NCBI RefSeq assembly: GCF_910592395.1
Contig: NC_088308.1
Coordinates: 21,467,501 to 21,531,500, forward strand
Origin: Lineus longissimus
Taxonomy: Eukaryota > Nemertea > Pilidiophora > Heteronemertea > Lineidae
Direction: 5' to 3'
DNA: 64,000 bases
Shown here: positions 1 to 10,594 of the stretch, in pieces
Layout: each line of letters opens with the position of its first letter
How positions within the stretch are numbered: the first letter of the stretch is position 1
Made by a program: the position numbers and the translations under genes
The notes under the pieces: generated by a model
Databases searched by the model: none
Told to the model about the DNA's origin: nothing
What the model saw: only the letters and a program-made list of their open reading frames with translations

Positions 1-1256
1 AATCCACTGTTGAATTTGCGAAGGCTGCGTAGGAAAGGTCATGGGAAAAGATAAATTGAATTCGACATCGTCTTAACCGTGACTTGTCTTGTTGCATTGC
101 TCTCTGTTATTTGCCACTTTCCCCAAGCAATTCTTATCGTCTTCCATTCCAGTCGCCGTTGAGCCAATCAGATTAAGCCATTACGATGCTTTCTGTGCCA
201 AACAAGCATGGACGATGTATTCTAATTGGCAAAGCAGCGACCAGTTCAAGTCTCTAATTGCTACTGGAGGAACGTTGGCAGGAGTTGGTAGAAATCACTC
301 ACCCCCCCCCCCCCTTGGATGTAATGTAACCCATGGGTATATATAGTGTGGTCAGAACTGTCGAATAATGAAGAAACTGTTATTGGCAACATCGAGAGCA
401 AGCAATGCCGTGTTGAATAGGACGTCATTATGAAATGTCTTTTTACACCCGAAAATATTAGTCCTCTCAATAGTATTTTACTGCTTTTCGCATCCTATTA
501 TCGAAATTTTACGCAAGAATAAATCAAAATCGAAATCGTAACCTATCCTGTTTTCTTCAGATGTTCATCTTATATCAAACAGAGGCATTGATTTTCTTAG
601 TGCCGCGGGGGTTTGAAACAGGCGCCTTATGTCGAGGTCAATGCCAAATAGAAGCATTGGAGCTTGTTGCTGATCAAGTTTGTTTCTCATATTTTCACAT
701 TGACAGTAGTGCAGAAGCTTGACGGGGCTATGGGAAGGAAATACTCCTTCATCTCTCCTGCACGTGTTTGCCATCAAGAGCGACAGTGCCATTTCTGTAT
801 GTGTATGTGTGTGTCGATTTAGCTGCTTCGTTACCACTTCTCTTTGGCGAAGGCTGATTCCATATTTTCTCCGAGTAGCTCGTCAGCCAGCATGATACGG
901 GCATATTCCGTCTTCAGTATTGGAAAGTACTTGAAACTGGGTGAAACGGAAAATCACCAAGCTGGAGTTTTAAACACTCATACTTATGACTATTTCTTTT
1001 TAGTAACTCCGATCGCAGACATCCGGCGATATAGAGCGATTCAAAGAGATGACTGCGAAAGTTGCATACATCACAGCCCTACTCGCAGAATGAACTACAG
1101 ACAGGCCCACAAAATTACATAAAGGCCTCCCTAAACATAATATTCCAATTGCACGCACTAAAGCTTGCTCCGTTTTTTTGTTCTTTTTTGGTACCCTTTG
1201 ACTGATCTATGACTCGGCATCCATATCTTAAAGGTTCAGTTTTCTTGTCATTTCAG
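1..1256. other. Upstream non-coding region of the first receptor gene
   Basis: I see no recognisable gene. The open frames here are short and resemble no family I know. A run of 14 C lies at 302-315. The segment ends in a pyrimidine-rich stretch and TTTCAG (1251-1256), a good splice acceptor, so an upstream non-coding exon of the receptor gene probably lies in this region or before the window. Confidence 0.4.
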
Positions 1257-1329
1257 ATTGACTGCGTGTAAAGGGAACAGAACGACCACGTCTTCGACCC
1301 CTAGCAATATTCAGACTCAAGGGGCGCCT

Positions 1330-1494
1330 ATGGTCAAAGGGCGCAGTGGGATCGTTATTTATGGTCATGGGGCCAGGATCAATGGCAGGAGATTAAGAGA
1401 CCGGATAATGAGTCGAGGAAATCGGGTCTTCCAAATTGGATACGATAAACGGTACTTTGTCCAACTGGCAAGCCATTCGGTTAGTGAGTGGTGA
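1330..1494 (+). promoter_or_regulatory. Upstream ORF overlapping the receptor start codon
   Basis: Within the presumed 5' UTR exon (from 1257) an ATG at 1330 opens a 54-codon frame whose stop TGA (1492-1494) shares its A with the receptor start ATG (TGATG). The peptide resembles nothing I know. A second, shorter upstream ORF begins at 1361. Such overlapping uORFs are known to lower or gate translation of the main frame in eukaryotes. A regulatory effect here is inference, and the exact transcript start is not visible. Confidence 0.35.
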
Positions 1495-2363
1495 TGTTGG
1501 CTACCACGGTTCGTTCAGATTTCATGGCGACTTATACGCCGGATACGACTCCGGTGAGTGGGTCTGGGGAGGGTGGACAGCCTCCCTATGACCTACCGTC
1601 AATGTTGCCTTCGAACAATCAGAATTCCACTGAGGGGTTTTATAATGTGACTTTATTACGAACCTCAAATTCAACCCCAGGTGGGGATTTGGATCCTGGT
1701 GGAATATCTAGTGCTTCTCAAGTAACAGTGATAGTTGTTTATACGATTGCAATAGTGTTATCTTTCGTTGGAAATATGCTTGTGATTATTGTTTTTTCGT
1801 GTGGTAAGCGCAGTCGGACAGACCTGCGCGGATTCCTAATAAGTCTTGCCGTCTCGGATTTAATACAGGGGTTATTTTGTATGCCGTTTTCCTTCACAAG
1901 TATAATGCTCCAAAGATGGATATTCACAGCCCCGATGTGTCCTATTGTCTTGTTTATGCAACTGACCTCCGTCACTGCTAGCGTGTGTACCAACATGGCG
2001 ATCGGAATGGATCGCTTCTGGGTTGTGATGTTTCCTTTACGATCCCGATTGACAAAATCCCGTTACAAAATTGTGATATCTGTGATCTGGCTTATATCGT
2101 TAGCTTTGTCTTCGGTGCAACTGTATGTCGGGCGGGCCGTTCCCCAAACTCATTATTCAGCGGCGCTTGACTGTAGTGAAAACTGGCCAAACGAAACGTG
2201 GACTCGGGGCTACACAATATTCATTTTGGTGATTACATATATCATTCCTCTGTCAATCCTTACATTCACCTATTCATTCGTTGGGAAGAAATTATGGCAA
2301 AGGACAGCGCCGGGGAACGCTGACGAGGCACGTGATACGCAGCAGTTACGATCAAAACGGAAG
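1494..2363 (+). CDS. Rhodopsin-family peptide GPCR, exon 1 (N-terminus to TM5/ICL3)
   Basis: Codes for residues 1-290 of a neuropeptide receptor of the tachykinin/NPY/RYamide-luqin-like group, expected at the plasma membrane and coupled to a G protein. The N-terminus carries sequons at about N44, N51 and N59. Landmarks: GN of TM1 (93-94), AVSD in TM2 (D122), TM3 Cys149, DRF at 173-175 in place of DRY, TM4 W199, ECL2 Cys227, a sequon N233 and TM5 P252. The third loop ends RSKRK. The first ATG in the frame is 1494 (purine at -3); 1524 is an alternative. The exon ends AAG|GTGAGT in phase 0, directly before TM6. Reading through would add only 17 codons to a stop. Position of the break before TM6 recalls tachykinin-receptor genes (from memory). 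The ligand cannot be assigned from sequence alone. Confidence 0.9.
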
Positions 2364-2437
2364 GTGAGTAGATTGCCGCTGCTTAATATGAACCTAGGCA
2401 ACGCTTTTCGAGGTTAGATTTTTTCACTTGATATATT

Positions 2438-2645
2438 ACTAGCTGGCCAAACAACTGCTTCTAATTAATAGTCATGAGTGAGCTGTGAGCCAGTGTTCGG
2501 ACTTAATATAAGTTATCCGCTGCCGAGTCCTAAAGTTTTTTTTATTTGTGTTACCAATTGATCAAAAAATGTGTAAATGGATCTAATAAAATGTATTGGT
2601 TATCAGTAAGACCTGACACGTTAAGTTGAACATTAGAAAATGGTG
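2438..2645 (+). repeat. Diverged ~210-bp repeat, copy 1
   Basis: It shares long blocks with 3150-3360 and 3430-3611: GAGCCAGTGTTCGG, CCGCTGCCGAGT, an ATTGATCAAAAAA block, and CAGTAAGACCTGACACG. It lies in intron 1 of the receptor. Origin unknown; it could be a degenerate non-autonomous element present several times. Confidence 0.7.
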
Positions 2646-3149
2646 ATTTAATTAGTCGTGTGTAAATATAGACAGCAATTTGATTTAATCAGTGGTCTGC
2701 TAGGTGAATGATGAATGATGGCACAGCTTCAGGATATTTGGCGTCTAAGTTGCCCTTTGGATCCCTGGAGGTGATTCCCGACAGGACGTTCTTGGCTTGG
2801 GATCCTGCTGAGTATGCAGTGGAAAGGGAGGATGCAAATGACACTTTAGCGACATCCCGGAAAGACCCTGTCTCATTTGGGCAACCAATTGTCTTCATAA
2901 TACACATTCAGCTCTCAAACAAGAATATTTACTGTGTTCGAATAATAATACCTCAGGATTCCATAATCTATCCCTGTTACGAATTTAAATTTACGCATTC
3001 AATTCAACTAACATTATTCATTCTTCGTTTTTGTTACCCCTTACATCATCACAGTTAATTACATCGAGGTATTTATACCGGATTATTTATCACGTGTTTC
3101 TGACCCGTGGTCGATGACCGTTCAGCGTACGCATTCTGCACAAACAAGG
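2646..3149. other. Unassigned segment between repeat copies, with a coding-like island
   Basis: Bases 2708-2900 are more GC-rich than the surroundings and open on both strands (116 codons on +, 72 on -). I recognise no family, and no convincing pair of splice sites brackets it. It may be a relic of a mobile element. Nothing else is visible. Confidence 0.25.
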
Positions 3150-3360
3150 ACTAGCCGGCCGAACAACTAATTCTATTCACAGTGTTATGTGTGAGCCGTG
3201 AGCCAGTGTTCGGATTTTATATCAGTTCTCCGCTGCCGAGTGCTAAAGTATTTTTTATTTGTGTTATCAATTGATCAAAAAAAATGTAGATGGATCTAAT
3301 AAATTTTATGGGTCATCAGTAAGGCCTGACATGTTAAGTTGAACATTTTAAAAAATAATG
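3150..3360 (+). repeat. Diverged ~210-bp repeat, copy 2
   Basis: This is the second copy of the 2438-2645 unit. It opens with an ACTAGC/CTAGCCGGCC-like start and ends with CATCAGTAAGGCCTGACATG and GTTGAACATT. Small indels and substitutions separate it from copy 1, so the family is old. Confidence 0.7.
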
Positions 3361-3429
3361 GAGTGTGTAAAGCGAGGATTGCTAAAGCGTACGCTTAGCG
3401 ATCCAATCCATATACGCAAAATACATGTA

Positions 3430-3611
3430 TATTAATTGTCGAACAACTGCGCATTGTTCATGGATTTGCGTAAGTCGTGAGCTAGTGTTCGTGGTGTACA
3501 AGGTTCTTCGCTACTTCTTCAGAAAGTGTTTTATTTTTTTCGCTAGTTTCCAATTGGTCCAAAAAAATTGTAAATGTCTTTTAATGAAATGTATGTGTCA
3601 TCAGTAAGACC
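3430..3611 (+). repeat. ~210-bp repeat, copy 3, left part, cut by the retrotransposon
   Basis: This is the third and most diverged copy. It runs to CAGTAAGACC and is then broken by the BEL/Pao element. The missing end (AGACCTGACACGTTAAGTT) resumes at 11411. The 5-bp AGACC at 3607-3611 is repeated at 11411-11415 as the target-site duplication. Confidence 0.75.
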
Positions 3612-4427
3612 TGTGGCGTCTGTAGTGCAGAAATCAAGTCATAACGTTCAATCTTCTTAATTTCGTCTTTATTACTACTAATCATCACTACGTGCACTAC
3701 GTAAAACTGAAAATATACAAACGATTGGAATCATAAGAAAAACATAGAAATTAATCATAGGAGAATCAAATATCACAGTTGATAGGAAAGGGACGGATAA
3801 AGAATACAGCGGGCCTTACATTAGTAGTACGGTACATGAAATGGTGTGTCACAACCTTAGGGACGTCTCACAGGAGACACTACTATAGAGACAGAATTTA
3901 CAGCTAGGAACTTGTACAGGAAGACAGTCAGGGATTCTACAAGGACAGCTACTATAGAGACTCTTAAGATGTTACAAGGGGCAAGAGGAAAGTCATAAAC
4001 TATTAAAGATGTTCTGTACTGTCATTAAAACCAACAAGATGAGCAGTGTCTTCACTGACAGCTGCTGCCACCTATCGTTACAGTTGGGAAACTACAAAAT
4101 TACAAAGACAGCGTGGGTGAGGAAACCCATCGATTAAAACACTGAATTTGTATCTAAATGCGTCATATCATTATCATGACAACTACGTCAGTACAGTCTA
4201 TACATGTTACCTTTGATATACGTTAAGAACATTTACCTCTATACACCCTCAGTCCTCGAGAAATTCAAAGTTTACAAGACAAAAATCCACGGATTCTTCA
4301 CAAAATCATTGTATAGTTTTAGGCGGAAACACATGGGGCTGCGTACGCATCCAAAACATCCCATATCGCCGCGCTTCAGCTCAAAAGTTTGGAGGCGGGA
4401 AAATTCAAAGGCATGCGCGCACCCACA
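3612..4427 (-). repeat. 3' LTR of the BEL/Pao element
   Basis: 816 bp, starting TGTGGCG and ending CCCACA on the + strand. A minus-strand AATAAA (complement at 3668-3673) lies about 60 bp from the outer end, placed as expected for the LTR polyadenylation signal. Confidence 0.95.
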
Positions 4428-5241
4428 TGGCTCCCCTAAATTGACCACATAACAGGGCAATTTACCAAAAATCAACTTCCAAAAGTGAGACACTCAACAG
4501 GGTTGAGATACCAAAAACCAATACAGTTCAACTTTAAGTTCTGACAAAGTCTCATTAGAAAGACAGTTCAGCTTTAAAAATCTGATCTCTAGACCGATTC
4601 TTTATCATTTTCACATACAGTGTAATACAAGTAACTAAGTACACAAACAAAATGGAATCAAACTTGATTCTTTACATGGTCTTAGCAAACCTTTGTCCCA
4701 AAGACAAATAAACACTAATCACTCAAGAGATTAAACCTAATTCGCATGTCTTACATTGCAACAACTAAATTTCACCAACTTCACCCAAAAACTGGCAACG
4801 TCAGTGTTTTTTCATAGAAAGTCATAGGAGCATTTCACTCACAAGTTATTTTCTTTTTCTTTTTTTTTTTTTTAGCAGATTTTAACCTTATCCACTAATC
4901 TTTCAAATCCAAATACAGCGGTTCAACTTGGAACTTCAAAACATTTGCCTGGTAGGCAAAGAAAATGCAAGTCTAAAAATACAGAAAATACGAATATGCA
5001 ATGTGCAAGTTCGAAAATACACAAAAAATACAATCCACATGTACTCAAGTACTGTGTCTTTACCAAATACTCGAAACATTCAAAATACTTGTTAGTCAAA
5101 CCTTGACTATTCTCAAATGCCTTCAAATGGTCAAATGCAACTTATACTAGTATGCAAAATGTCTTTAGGGAAACAGTCCGGACCGAGGCGCCAGCTAAGA
5201 AAAGGACATGGCACCAGGGCCTAATATCAGGTGTCAGGTCT
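4428..5241 (-). other. 3' non-coding part of the BEL/Pao element
   Basis: About 814 bp between the gag-pol stop and the 3' LTR. It holds only frames under 75 codons, with no signal-peptide or membrane pattern pointing to an env gene. A poly-T run lies near 4860. The polypurine tract is at its end beside the LTR. Confidence 0.7.
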
Positions 5242-8200
5242 CTAATCCTCAGAAGGCTCCCCGTTCGGGACTTCCCGGGCAATCAACAAAACAACTTTCC
5301 CGATGGGCCGTTCCAGTGTAGTTTGGCTTTTACCAAGGGTGACCTGGACCTTACGGACAAGTCCATCTTCGCTGGGGTATACTCGCGATATCCGGGCCAA
5401 TGGCCAGTGATTTCTAGGCAAATCGCTGTCTACTACAATGACAACATCATCCACCTTCAGATTTCTGTGAACCTTTTCCCACTTTGGTCTCTCTTGGAGC
5501 AGGGGCAGGACCTCCGATCTCCACCTGGACCAGAACTGGTCTGCCAAATACTGCACCCTCCTCCAACGTTTCCTCGAATATACGTCCTCTTTCACAAATT
5601 TCCCTGGTGGAGGCGCCACGACAGCAGATTTCAAGGTCAGCAACTGACTGGGACTAAGAGGCTCTACGGACTCTCCGCTCTTAGAATCAACGTAGGTGAT
5701 AGGACGACTGTTCACTACTGCCTCTGCCTCTGCCAGGAAGGTAGTCAACAACTCATCATCGAGTGGGCCAGGATTCTGCAGCAAGATGGCAGACAGGACA
5801 TCTCTGGTGGACTTGATCATTCGTTCCCAAACTCCTCCAAAGTGTGAAGCCTCAGCCACCTTGTTCGGTGCGATAACCACCCAATCACAGTTGTCCTTGC
5901 CAAGCTCGGAACGGATTTTGTCATGATTCATCTCCGCGACAGCCTGTTGCAACTCGTTCTTACCCCCTATCATATTTGAACCTTGGTCACATCTACAAAC
6001 CCTCACAGGACCCCTCTTACAGACAAATCTACGGTAGGCATTCAGGAAACTACTCGTGTCCATGGAGTGGGCAACCTCGATATGAATTGCTCTCGATGCC
6101 ATGCAGGTGAAAAGGACGCCCCATCGTTTTAGCTCCTTTCTACCCTCCTTTACGAAGAAATGGCCGAAATAATCCACTCCACAGTATGTGAAAGGTGCTG
6201 CTGGGTCTAACCTATCTGTGGGCAGGTCTGCCATCTTCTGAAGACAAACCTTGCCTCTTAATCTACGGCAAACTACACATTTCACAATGTGCATCGTTAC
6301 AGCACCCCTAGCGCCAACTATCCAGAAACCTGCCTGACGACTAGCATTCAAGGTTGCGCTGCGACCCCCATGGTAGACCGATCCATGAAAGTGCGCGACA
6401 ATCAGGTCAGTAACATGTCCGTGCCTTGGAACGATGACTGGATGTTTCAACTCCTCTGGTATTTCCGCTCGCCTGACGCGACCACCGACACGTAGCAAGC
6501 CATCCTCGTCCTCAATCGGGTCCAAAGGCTGTAGGTTCCTCCTTTTTCCATCAAAAGACTCCATCTGAACAGCCTGGAGGATGGCCGTCTCTGCTCGCTG
6601 GAGGTCCTCGACATCTAGCTTCTTTTCCTTGGCACCAGTTCCCTTTGCAACCCTCTCACGAAGTATGTCCTTGTACTTCAGGCAGCAGGCGACGGCCCTC
6701 TTCAAGCGATACCAGGATGAGAAACCCTCGAATCTCTCGGACATCTTGCCAAAGGGTACGATCTTGGTGTCTAACACTCGGACAGTTTTCCGGACCTCTG
6801 GGTCATCATCGATCGTCTGTACGTCGTCTTCAGACAAGGGGACGGGAACCTTTTCCTTCCTCAAGAAGTCTGGACCTTCCCACCAGGACTTGGCTCCGAG
6901 TAGGTCACGGGCTGACATTCCACGAGACGCTATGTCTGCCGGGTTGACACTCGTATCGACATGATGCCACTGATCTGGTGTGGTGGATTTCCGAATCCTC
7001 TCAACTCTGTTAGCCACGAATATGTGAAAGCGGCGCGTTTCATTAGCAATGTATCCGAGAACCACCTTACTATCTGTATAGTAAAAATGCTCTATGCCCT
7101 CGTACTTCAACTCCCTCTCTAGGAATTCACCCACTCGAACTGACACAACTGCGGCGGACAACTCTAGCCTAGGCACTGTGATCGGTTTTAGAGGAGTTAC
7201 GCGCGACTTTCCCATAACAAGCGAGACACTAACATTTCCCTTGTCATCTGTGAGTTTCAAGTAGCTACACTGGCCCAGCCCACCAGGTTCCAAACTTGCA
7301 TCACTGAAATGATGCAGTTGTACTGAGACAACCTCACCAAACACTCTAGGGTGGTAACAGCGTGGGATCTCAATATTCGCCAAGTTTGACACCTCTGAGC
7401 ACCATTTTTCCCACTGTACATTAATTTCAGGTGGGACAGGGTCGTCCCAATGTAGCTTGCCATTGCACAAATTCTGCAGAATGCGACGTCCTGTCAGTAT
7501 GAAGGGAGCAATCAGGCCAAGTGGGTCAAAAATCGAACTCACTGTGGACAATATTCCACGTCTAGTTACAGGCTTTTCCCGCATGACCACTTTGAACTGG
7601 AAGGAATCTGATTGCGTGCACCACTGAAGGCCCAGGGTCCTCTCTGTAGGCAAGTTTTCTGACAAGAGATTCAACTCCTGCACACCCTTAGCCCTAGCCT
7701 CCAATGGTACAGCCATCATAACTTCCCTATCGTTGCTTAAGTAGCTTCTCAGTGTGAATTCACCCTTCTTGCAAAGTTTCCTACTGCCACATGCTAGGTC
7801 CTTTCCATCATCAGTAGTTTTCTCAGCCGACAATCCGTCGTCGCAATAGAACCCAGCACGGACAAACTCAGCCGCCTTTGACCCACACTCAGATTCATAC
7901 TTGTCAGCATTGGCCCTCAGTGCGAAGGTGGCACAGCCTGGCGAAGATCGAGCCCCAAAGAGATGTCTCGTCATGCGATACTCCACCAGCTTGCCATCCT
8001 CATACCAAAGGAATCTGAGAAAATTCCTGTGCTCCTTCTTCACCATGACCATATTGAAAAATGACTGCACGTCGCAGACTACAGCTACAGACTCTTTGCG
8101 GAAACGCAAAAGGACCCCTACCAAGTTGTTGGTTAGGTCTGGACCCTGGAGCAAATGCTCGTTAAGAACCTCGCCCTGAAACTCGGCGCTACAATCGAAT

Positions 8201-10554
8201 ACCACCCGGATACGTCCAGGTTTGTTTGGGTGGTAGACCCCATGATGACTCAAATACCAAACCGAGCCTTCGGGACAGCTCTCATTTTCTGGCACTCGCT
8301 CACAGAAACCCTTTTCAATCATTTCCTTCATGTACTGAAGATAATCCTCCTTGAATTGAGGATTTTTCTCCATCTTGTGTTTTAAGCTGGACAGACGCTT
8401 CAAAGCTTGGGCTCTATTGTTGGGTAACCTTACATTCTCATCGCGGAATGGGAGTGGTAACTCATAGTGACCGTCGTCAAGTTGACGAATTTGTGACCCT
8501 AGTATCTGCAGAAACTTGCGATCTTCAACTGAGAGGCCAACTCCCTCCTCACTACCTGACCTTTCAACAAATTCTACATCAAACATATTCATGACAGCTT
8601 GAGGGGTTACCTCCGTGATCTGTGTTCTAAATGAAAAGTGATGGCGCTGTTGTGGCCTTGAACCCTGAGGAGACATTCCAACCACGCCCCAGCCAAGTGC
8701 AGTACGTACACCATAAGGGTCATCCTCTTTGCCAGGTAGGACTTCCAGAGGCTTTATGGCCTGCAGACAAGACAGTCCAATCAGAAGTCCTATCTCAACA
8801 TCGGCAAAGAAGGGAGCTAACTTGCCATGGACTGGCTCTAAGTGGGACCACTGCCGAACATTCTCTGGTCTAGGAACTTGGCTAGGCTTGGCTGGGATGC
8901 CTCCCCTGGTGTAACATACGGGCATGTCAAAACTCTGTGACTCATAAAGACCTTTAACCACAAGGCCACGAACCTGCCTACATTCAACAGTAGTATTGGA
9001 TGTCATGGTAGCCAACCTCAAGGAGTAGGGTTCGCCCTCTACCCCTATCTTGTCTAGAACAGAATCGATCACGAAACAACCATCGGACTGCTCGTCAAGT
9101 AGGGCGTACACGATGGTTGTTTCGTTCACGTTATCCCTGTGACGCAGAGTCACAGGGACTATCAAGCTGGTACATTCTCCGGAGTCTGCTCCAATGAAGT
9201 GGGTTGTGACCTGGGGTGGGGTAGAACTATCGTCCTTCGGTACGCCGTTGTCCTGGTCTTGTGCCGTATCTTTGTTGTCTTTGTTGTCGTTCCTGGGGTG
9301 GTTCCTATCGCGCGGCCTGAAGCCAGGATCATGCAGAATGGTCGGGTGTATGGCCTTGCAGGTATCACAAGTTTTCTTGTACTTACAGTCTCTCTTCATA
9401 TGGCCCCAGCCGAGACAGCCTAGACATAGGCCGTTCCTCTTTACAAAACTGGCTCTGTCGGGGACGTTCAGTTTCACGAACTCACTACAGGCATGAAGCC
9501 TGTGGGCCTTCTTACAATAGGCACACGTTGCTTTCCTTGTCACACCCCCGGCATCACTACTGGCATTATTAGTGGTAACAGGGGTACCACTGGTGACGAG
9601 GCTGCTGATCTGCGATGGGGACCTTTTAGGATACGAGTCCTTGATCTTGGAACTGCGAGTGTCACTGGGCTGCTTACTCCTGGAATCAGCACACCGCTCA
9701 GCCATTGGATTTCTAGCGATGCGTGCCTGCCTTTGTACAAAGGCACAGAAGACGGAGAAAGGCGGATAATTATCATGGCACCGCGGTGGACCGCCCGAAC
9801 TGTTCTGAATGTCACCGGGTCCATAGAGCCATTTGTCGACTTCTACGAACCACCTCTGCTGTAGGTATCTAGGTAGTTTGCGCAAAATCTTCTCGTACTC
9901 CTCAGGATCATTCAGGACCCCAAGGTGAGACAATTCACCAATCGCTGTGTTGCACTGAGCCATGAAGTCGGCAAGCTTCTCAAGGCCTTTGCCATCACCA
10001 GGCTTGACATCTGGTAAGGCGTCAATCTTGTCCCGGAAGGAACGGGCTAACCGAAACTTGTCTCCAAATCGCTCATCAAGCACGCTACGAGCCTTCTGGT
10101 AGGAACCTTCACTGTTGATTGCAAGCATTCCTTTGATGCAATCTTTCGCGTCTCCGGCCGTATACTTGCCGAGATAATATAATCTGTCAGTAAAGTCCGG
10201 GTAACTATCTTCAACTAGCACCTTGAACGAGTTTTTCCACACCGGATATTCGAACACACTACCGGTGAATATTGCTGGTTCCTTCTTAGGCAACCTGTCC
10301 TTTTTCGTTATACTATCAGCGAGTTTTGCCAGCGCGTCAGCCAAAGAGTTCTCAACACAACTCGAGCTAGATGCAGAAGCAGGGTGTGTTGCGCACGGAG
10401 TGCTAGTTGCAAAACTAGCCGTCGTCCTCCTGAGCTGCTCGCGTAGATGTTTGTTTTCTGCCTCCAGCAGGTATCTTTCATTATCTCGTCGATGTCTTTC
10501 TGCTGCTTGGAGTAAGGCGTCAAGGGCCGGATTGTGTGGATCCATCGGGTCCAT
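5242..10554 (-). CDS. BEL/Pao gag-pol polyprotein, intact
   Basis: 1,770 residues in one frame. ATG (10552-10554) lies only 40 nt inside the 5' LTR. Approximate order: a charged coiled-coil start (10-50); gag of the DUF1759 type (90-260); CCHC-like zinc knuckles (CAYC near 344, CLGCLGWGH near 377, CDTC near 396); aspartic protease of the DUF1758 type with LLDEQSDG near 483; reverse transcriptase with VVCDVQSFF (D near 828) and the box YCDD (903-906) where V is more usual in position two; A17-type linker; RNase H starting HHFSDAS near 1085; integrase with an HHCC zinc finger (1386-1430), catalytic D near 1460, D near 1523 and E near 1577; and a C-terminal DUF5641-like domain (about 1640-1765). 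All main catalytic residues are present and no stop or frameshift is seen, so the protein looks functional. Confidence 0.95.
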   Translation of the reverse strand: MDPMDPHNPALDALLQAAERHRRDNERYLLEAENKHLREQLRRTTASFATSTPCATHPASASSSSCVENSLADALAKLADSITKKDRLPKKEPAIFTGSVFEYPVWKNSFKVLVEDSYPDFTDRLYYLGKYTAGDAKDCIKGMLAINSEGSYQKARSVLDERFGDKFRLARSFRDKIDALPDVKPGDGKGLEKLADFMAQCNTAIGELSHLGVLNDPEEYEKILRKLPRYLQQRWFVEVDKWLYGPGDIQNSSGGPPRCHDNYPPFSVFCAFVQRQARIARNPMAERCADSRSKQPSDTRSSKIKDSYPKRSPSQISSLVTSGTPVTTNNASSDAGGVTRKATCAYCKKAHRLHACSEFVKLNVPDRASFVKRNGLCLGCLGWGHMKRDCKYKKTCDTCKAIHPTILHDPGFRPRDRNHPRNDNKDNKDTAQDQDNGVPKDDSSTPPQVTTHFIGADSGECTSLIVPVTLRHRDNVNETTIVYALLDEQSDGCFVIDSVLDKIGVEGEPYSLRLATMTSNTTVECRQVRGLVVKGLYESQSFDMPVCYTRGGIPAKPSQVPRPENVRQWSHLEPVHGKLAPFFADVEIGLLIGLSCLQAIKPLEVLPGKEDDPYGVRTALGWGVVGMSPQGSRPQQRHHFSFRTQITEVTPQAVMNMFDVEFVERSGSEEGVGLSVEDRKFLQILGSQIRQLDDGHYELPLPFRDENVRLPNNRAQALKRLSSLKHKMEKNPQFKEDYLQYMKEMIEKGFCERVPENESCPEGSVWYLSHHGVYHPNKPGRIRVVFDCSAEFQGEVLNEHLLQGPDLTNNLVGVLLRFRKESVAVVCDVQSFFNMVMVKKEHRNFLRFLWYEDGKLVEYRMTRHLFGARSSPGCATFALRANADKYESECGSKAAEFVRAGFYCDDGLSAEKTTDDGKDLACGSRKLCKKGEFTLRSYLSNDREVMMAVPLEARAKGVQELNLLSENLPTERTLGLQWCTQSDSFQFKVVMREKPVTRRGILSTVSSIFDPLGLIAPFILTGRRILQNLCNGKLHWDDPVPPEINVQWEKWCSEVSNLANIEIPRCYHPRVFGEVVSVQLHHFSDASLEPGGLGQCSYLKLTDDKGNVSVSLVMGKSRVTPLKPITVPRLELSAAVVSVRVGEFLERELKYEGIEHFYYTDSKVVLGYIANETRRFHIFVANRVERIRKSTTPDQWHHVDTSVNPADIASRGMSARDLLGAKSWWEGPDFLRKEKVPVPLSEDDVQTIDDDPEVRKTVRVLDTKIVPFGKMSERFEGFSSWYRLKRAVACCLKYKDILRERVAKGTGAKEKKLDVEDLQRAETAILQAVQMESFDGKRRNLQPLDPIEDEDGLLRVGGRVRRAEIPEELKHPVIVPRHGHVTDLIVAHFHGSVYHGGRSATLNASRQAGFWIVGARGAVTMHIVKCVVCRRLRGKVCLQKMADLPTDRLDPAAPFTYCGVDYFGHFFVKEGRKELKRWGVLFTCMASRAIHIEVAHSMDTSSFLNAYRRFVCKRGPVRVCRCDQGSNMIGGKNELQQAVAEMNHDKIRSELGKDNCDWVVIAPNKVAEASHFGGVWERMIKSTRDVLSAILLQNPGPLDDELLTTFLAEAEAVVNSRPITYVDSKSGESVEPLSPSQLLTLKSAVVAPPPGKFVKEDVYSRKRWRRVQYLADQFWSRWRSEVLPLLQERPKWEKVHRNLKVDDVVIVVDSDLPRNHWPLARISRVYPSEDGLVRKVQVTLGKSQTTLERPIGKVVLLIAREVPNGEPSED

Positions 10555-10594
10555 GCTTGTAATCGTTCGGACGTTCGTTGGGGTAGAGTTTTAC

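Noticed and set aside
4204-4493. 82- and 73-codon frames at the 3' LTR (one repeated at 11187)
   Set aside because: LTR sequence read by chance; one sits in both LTRs because they are identical.
5152-9864. Plus-strand frames of 60-230 codons inside the retrotransposon
   Set aside because: They are shadows of the intact minus-strand gag-pol frame.
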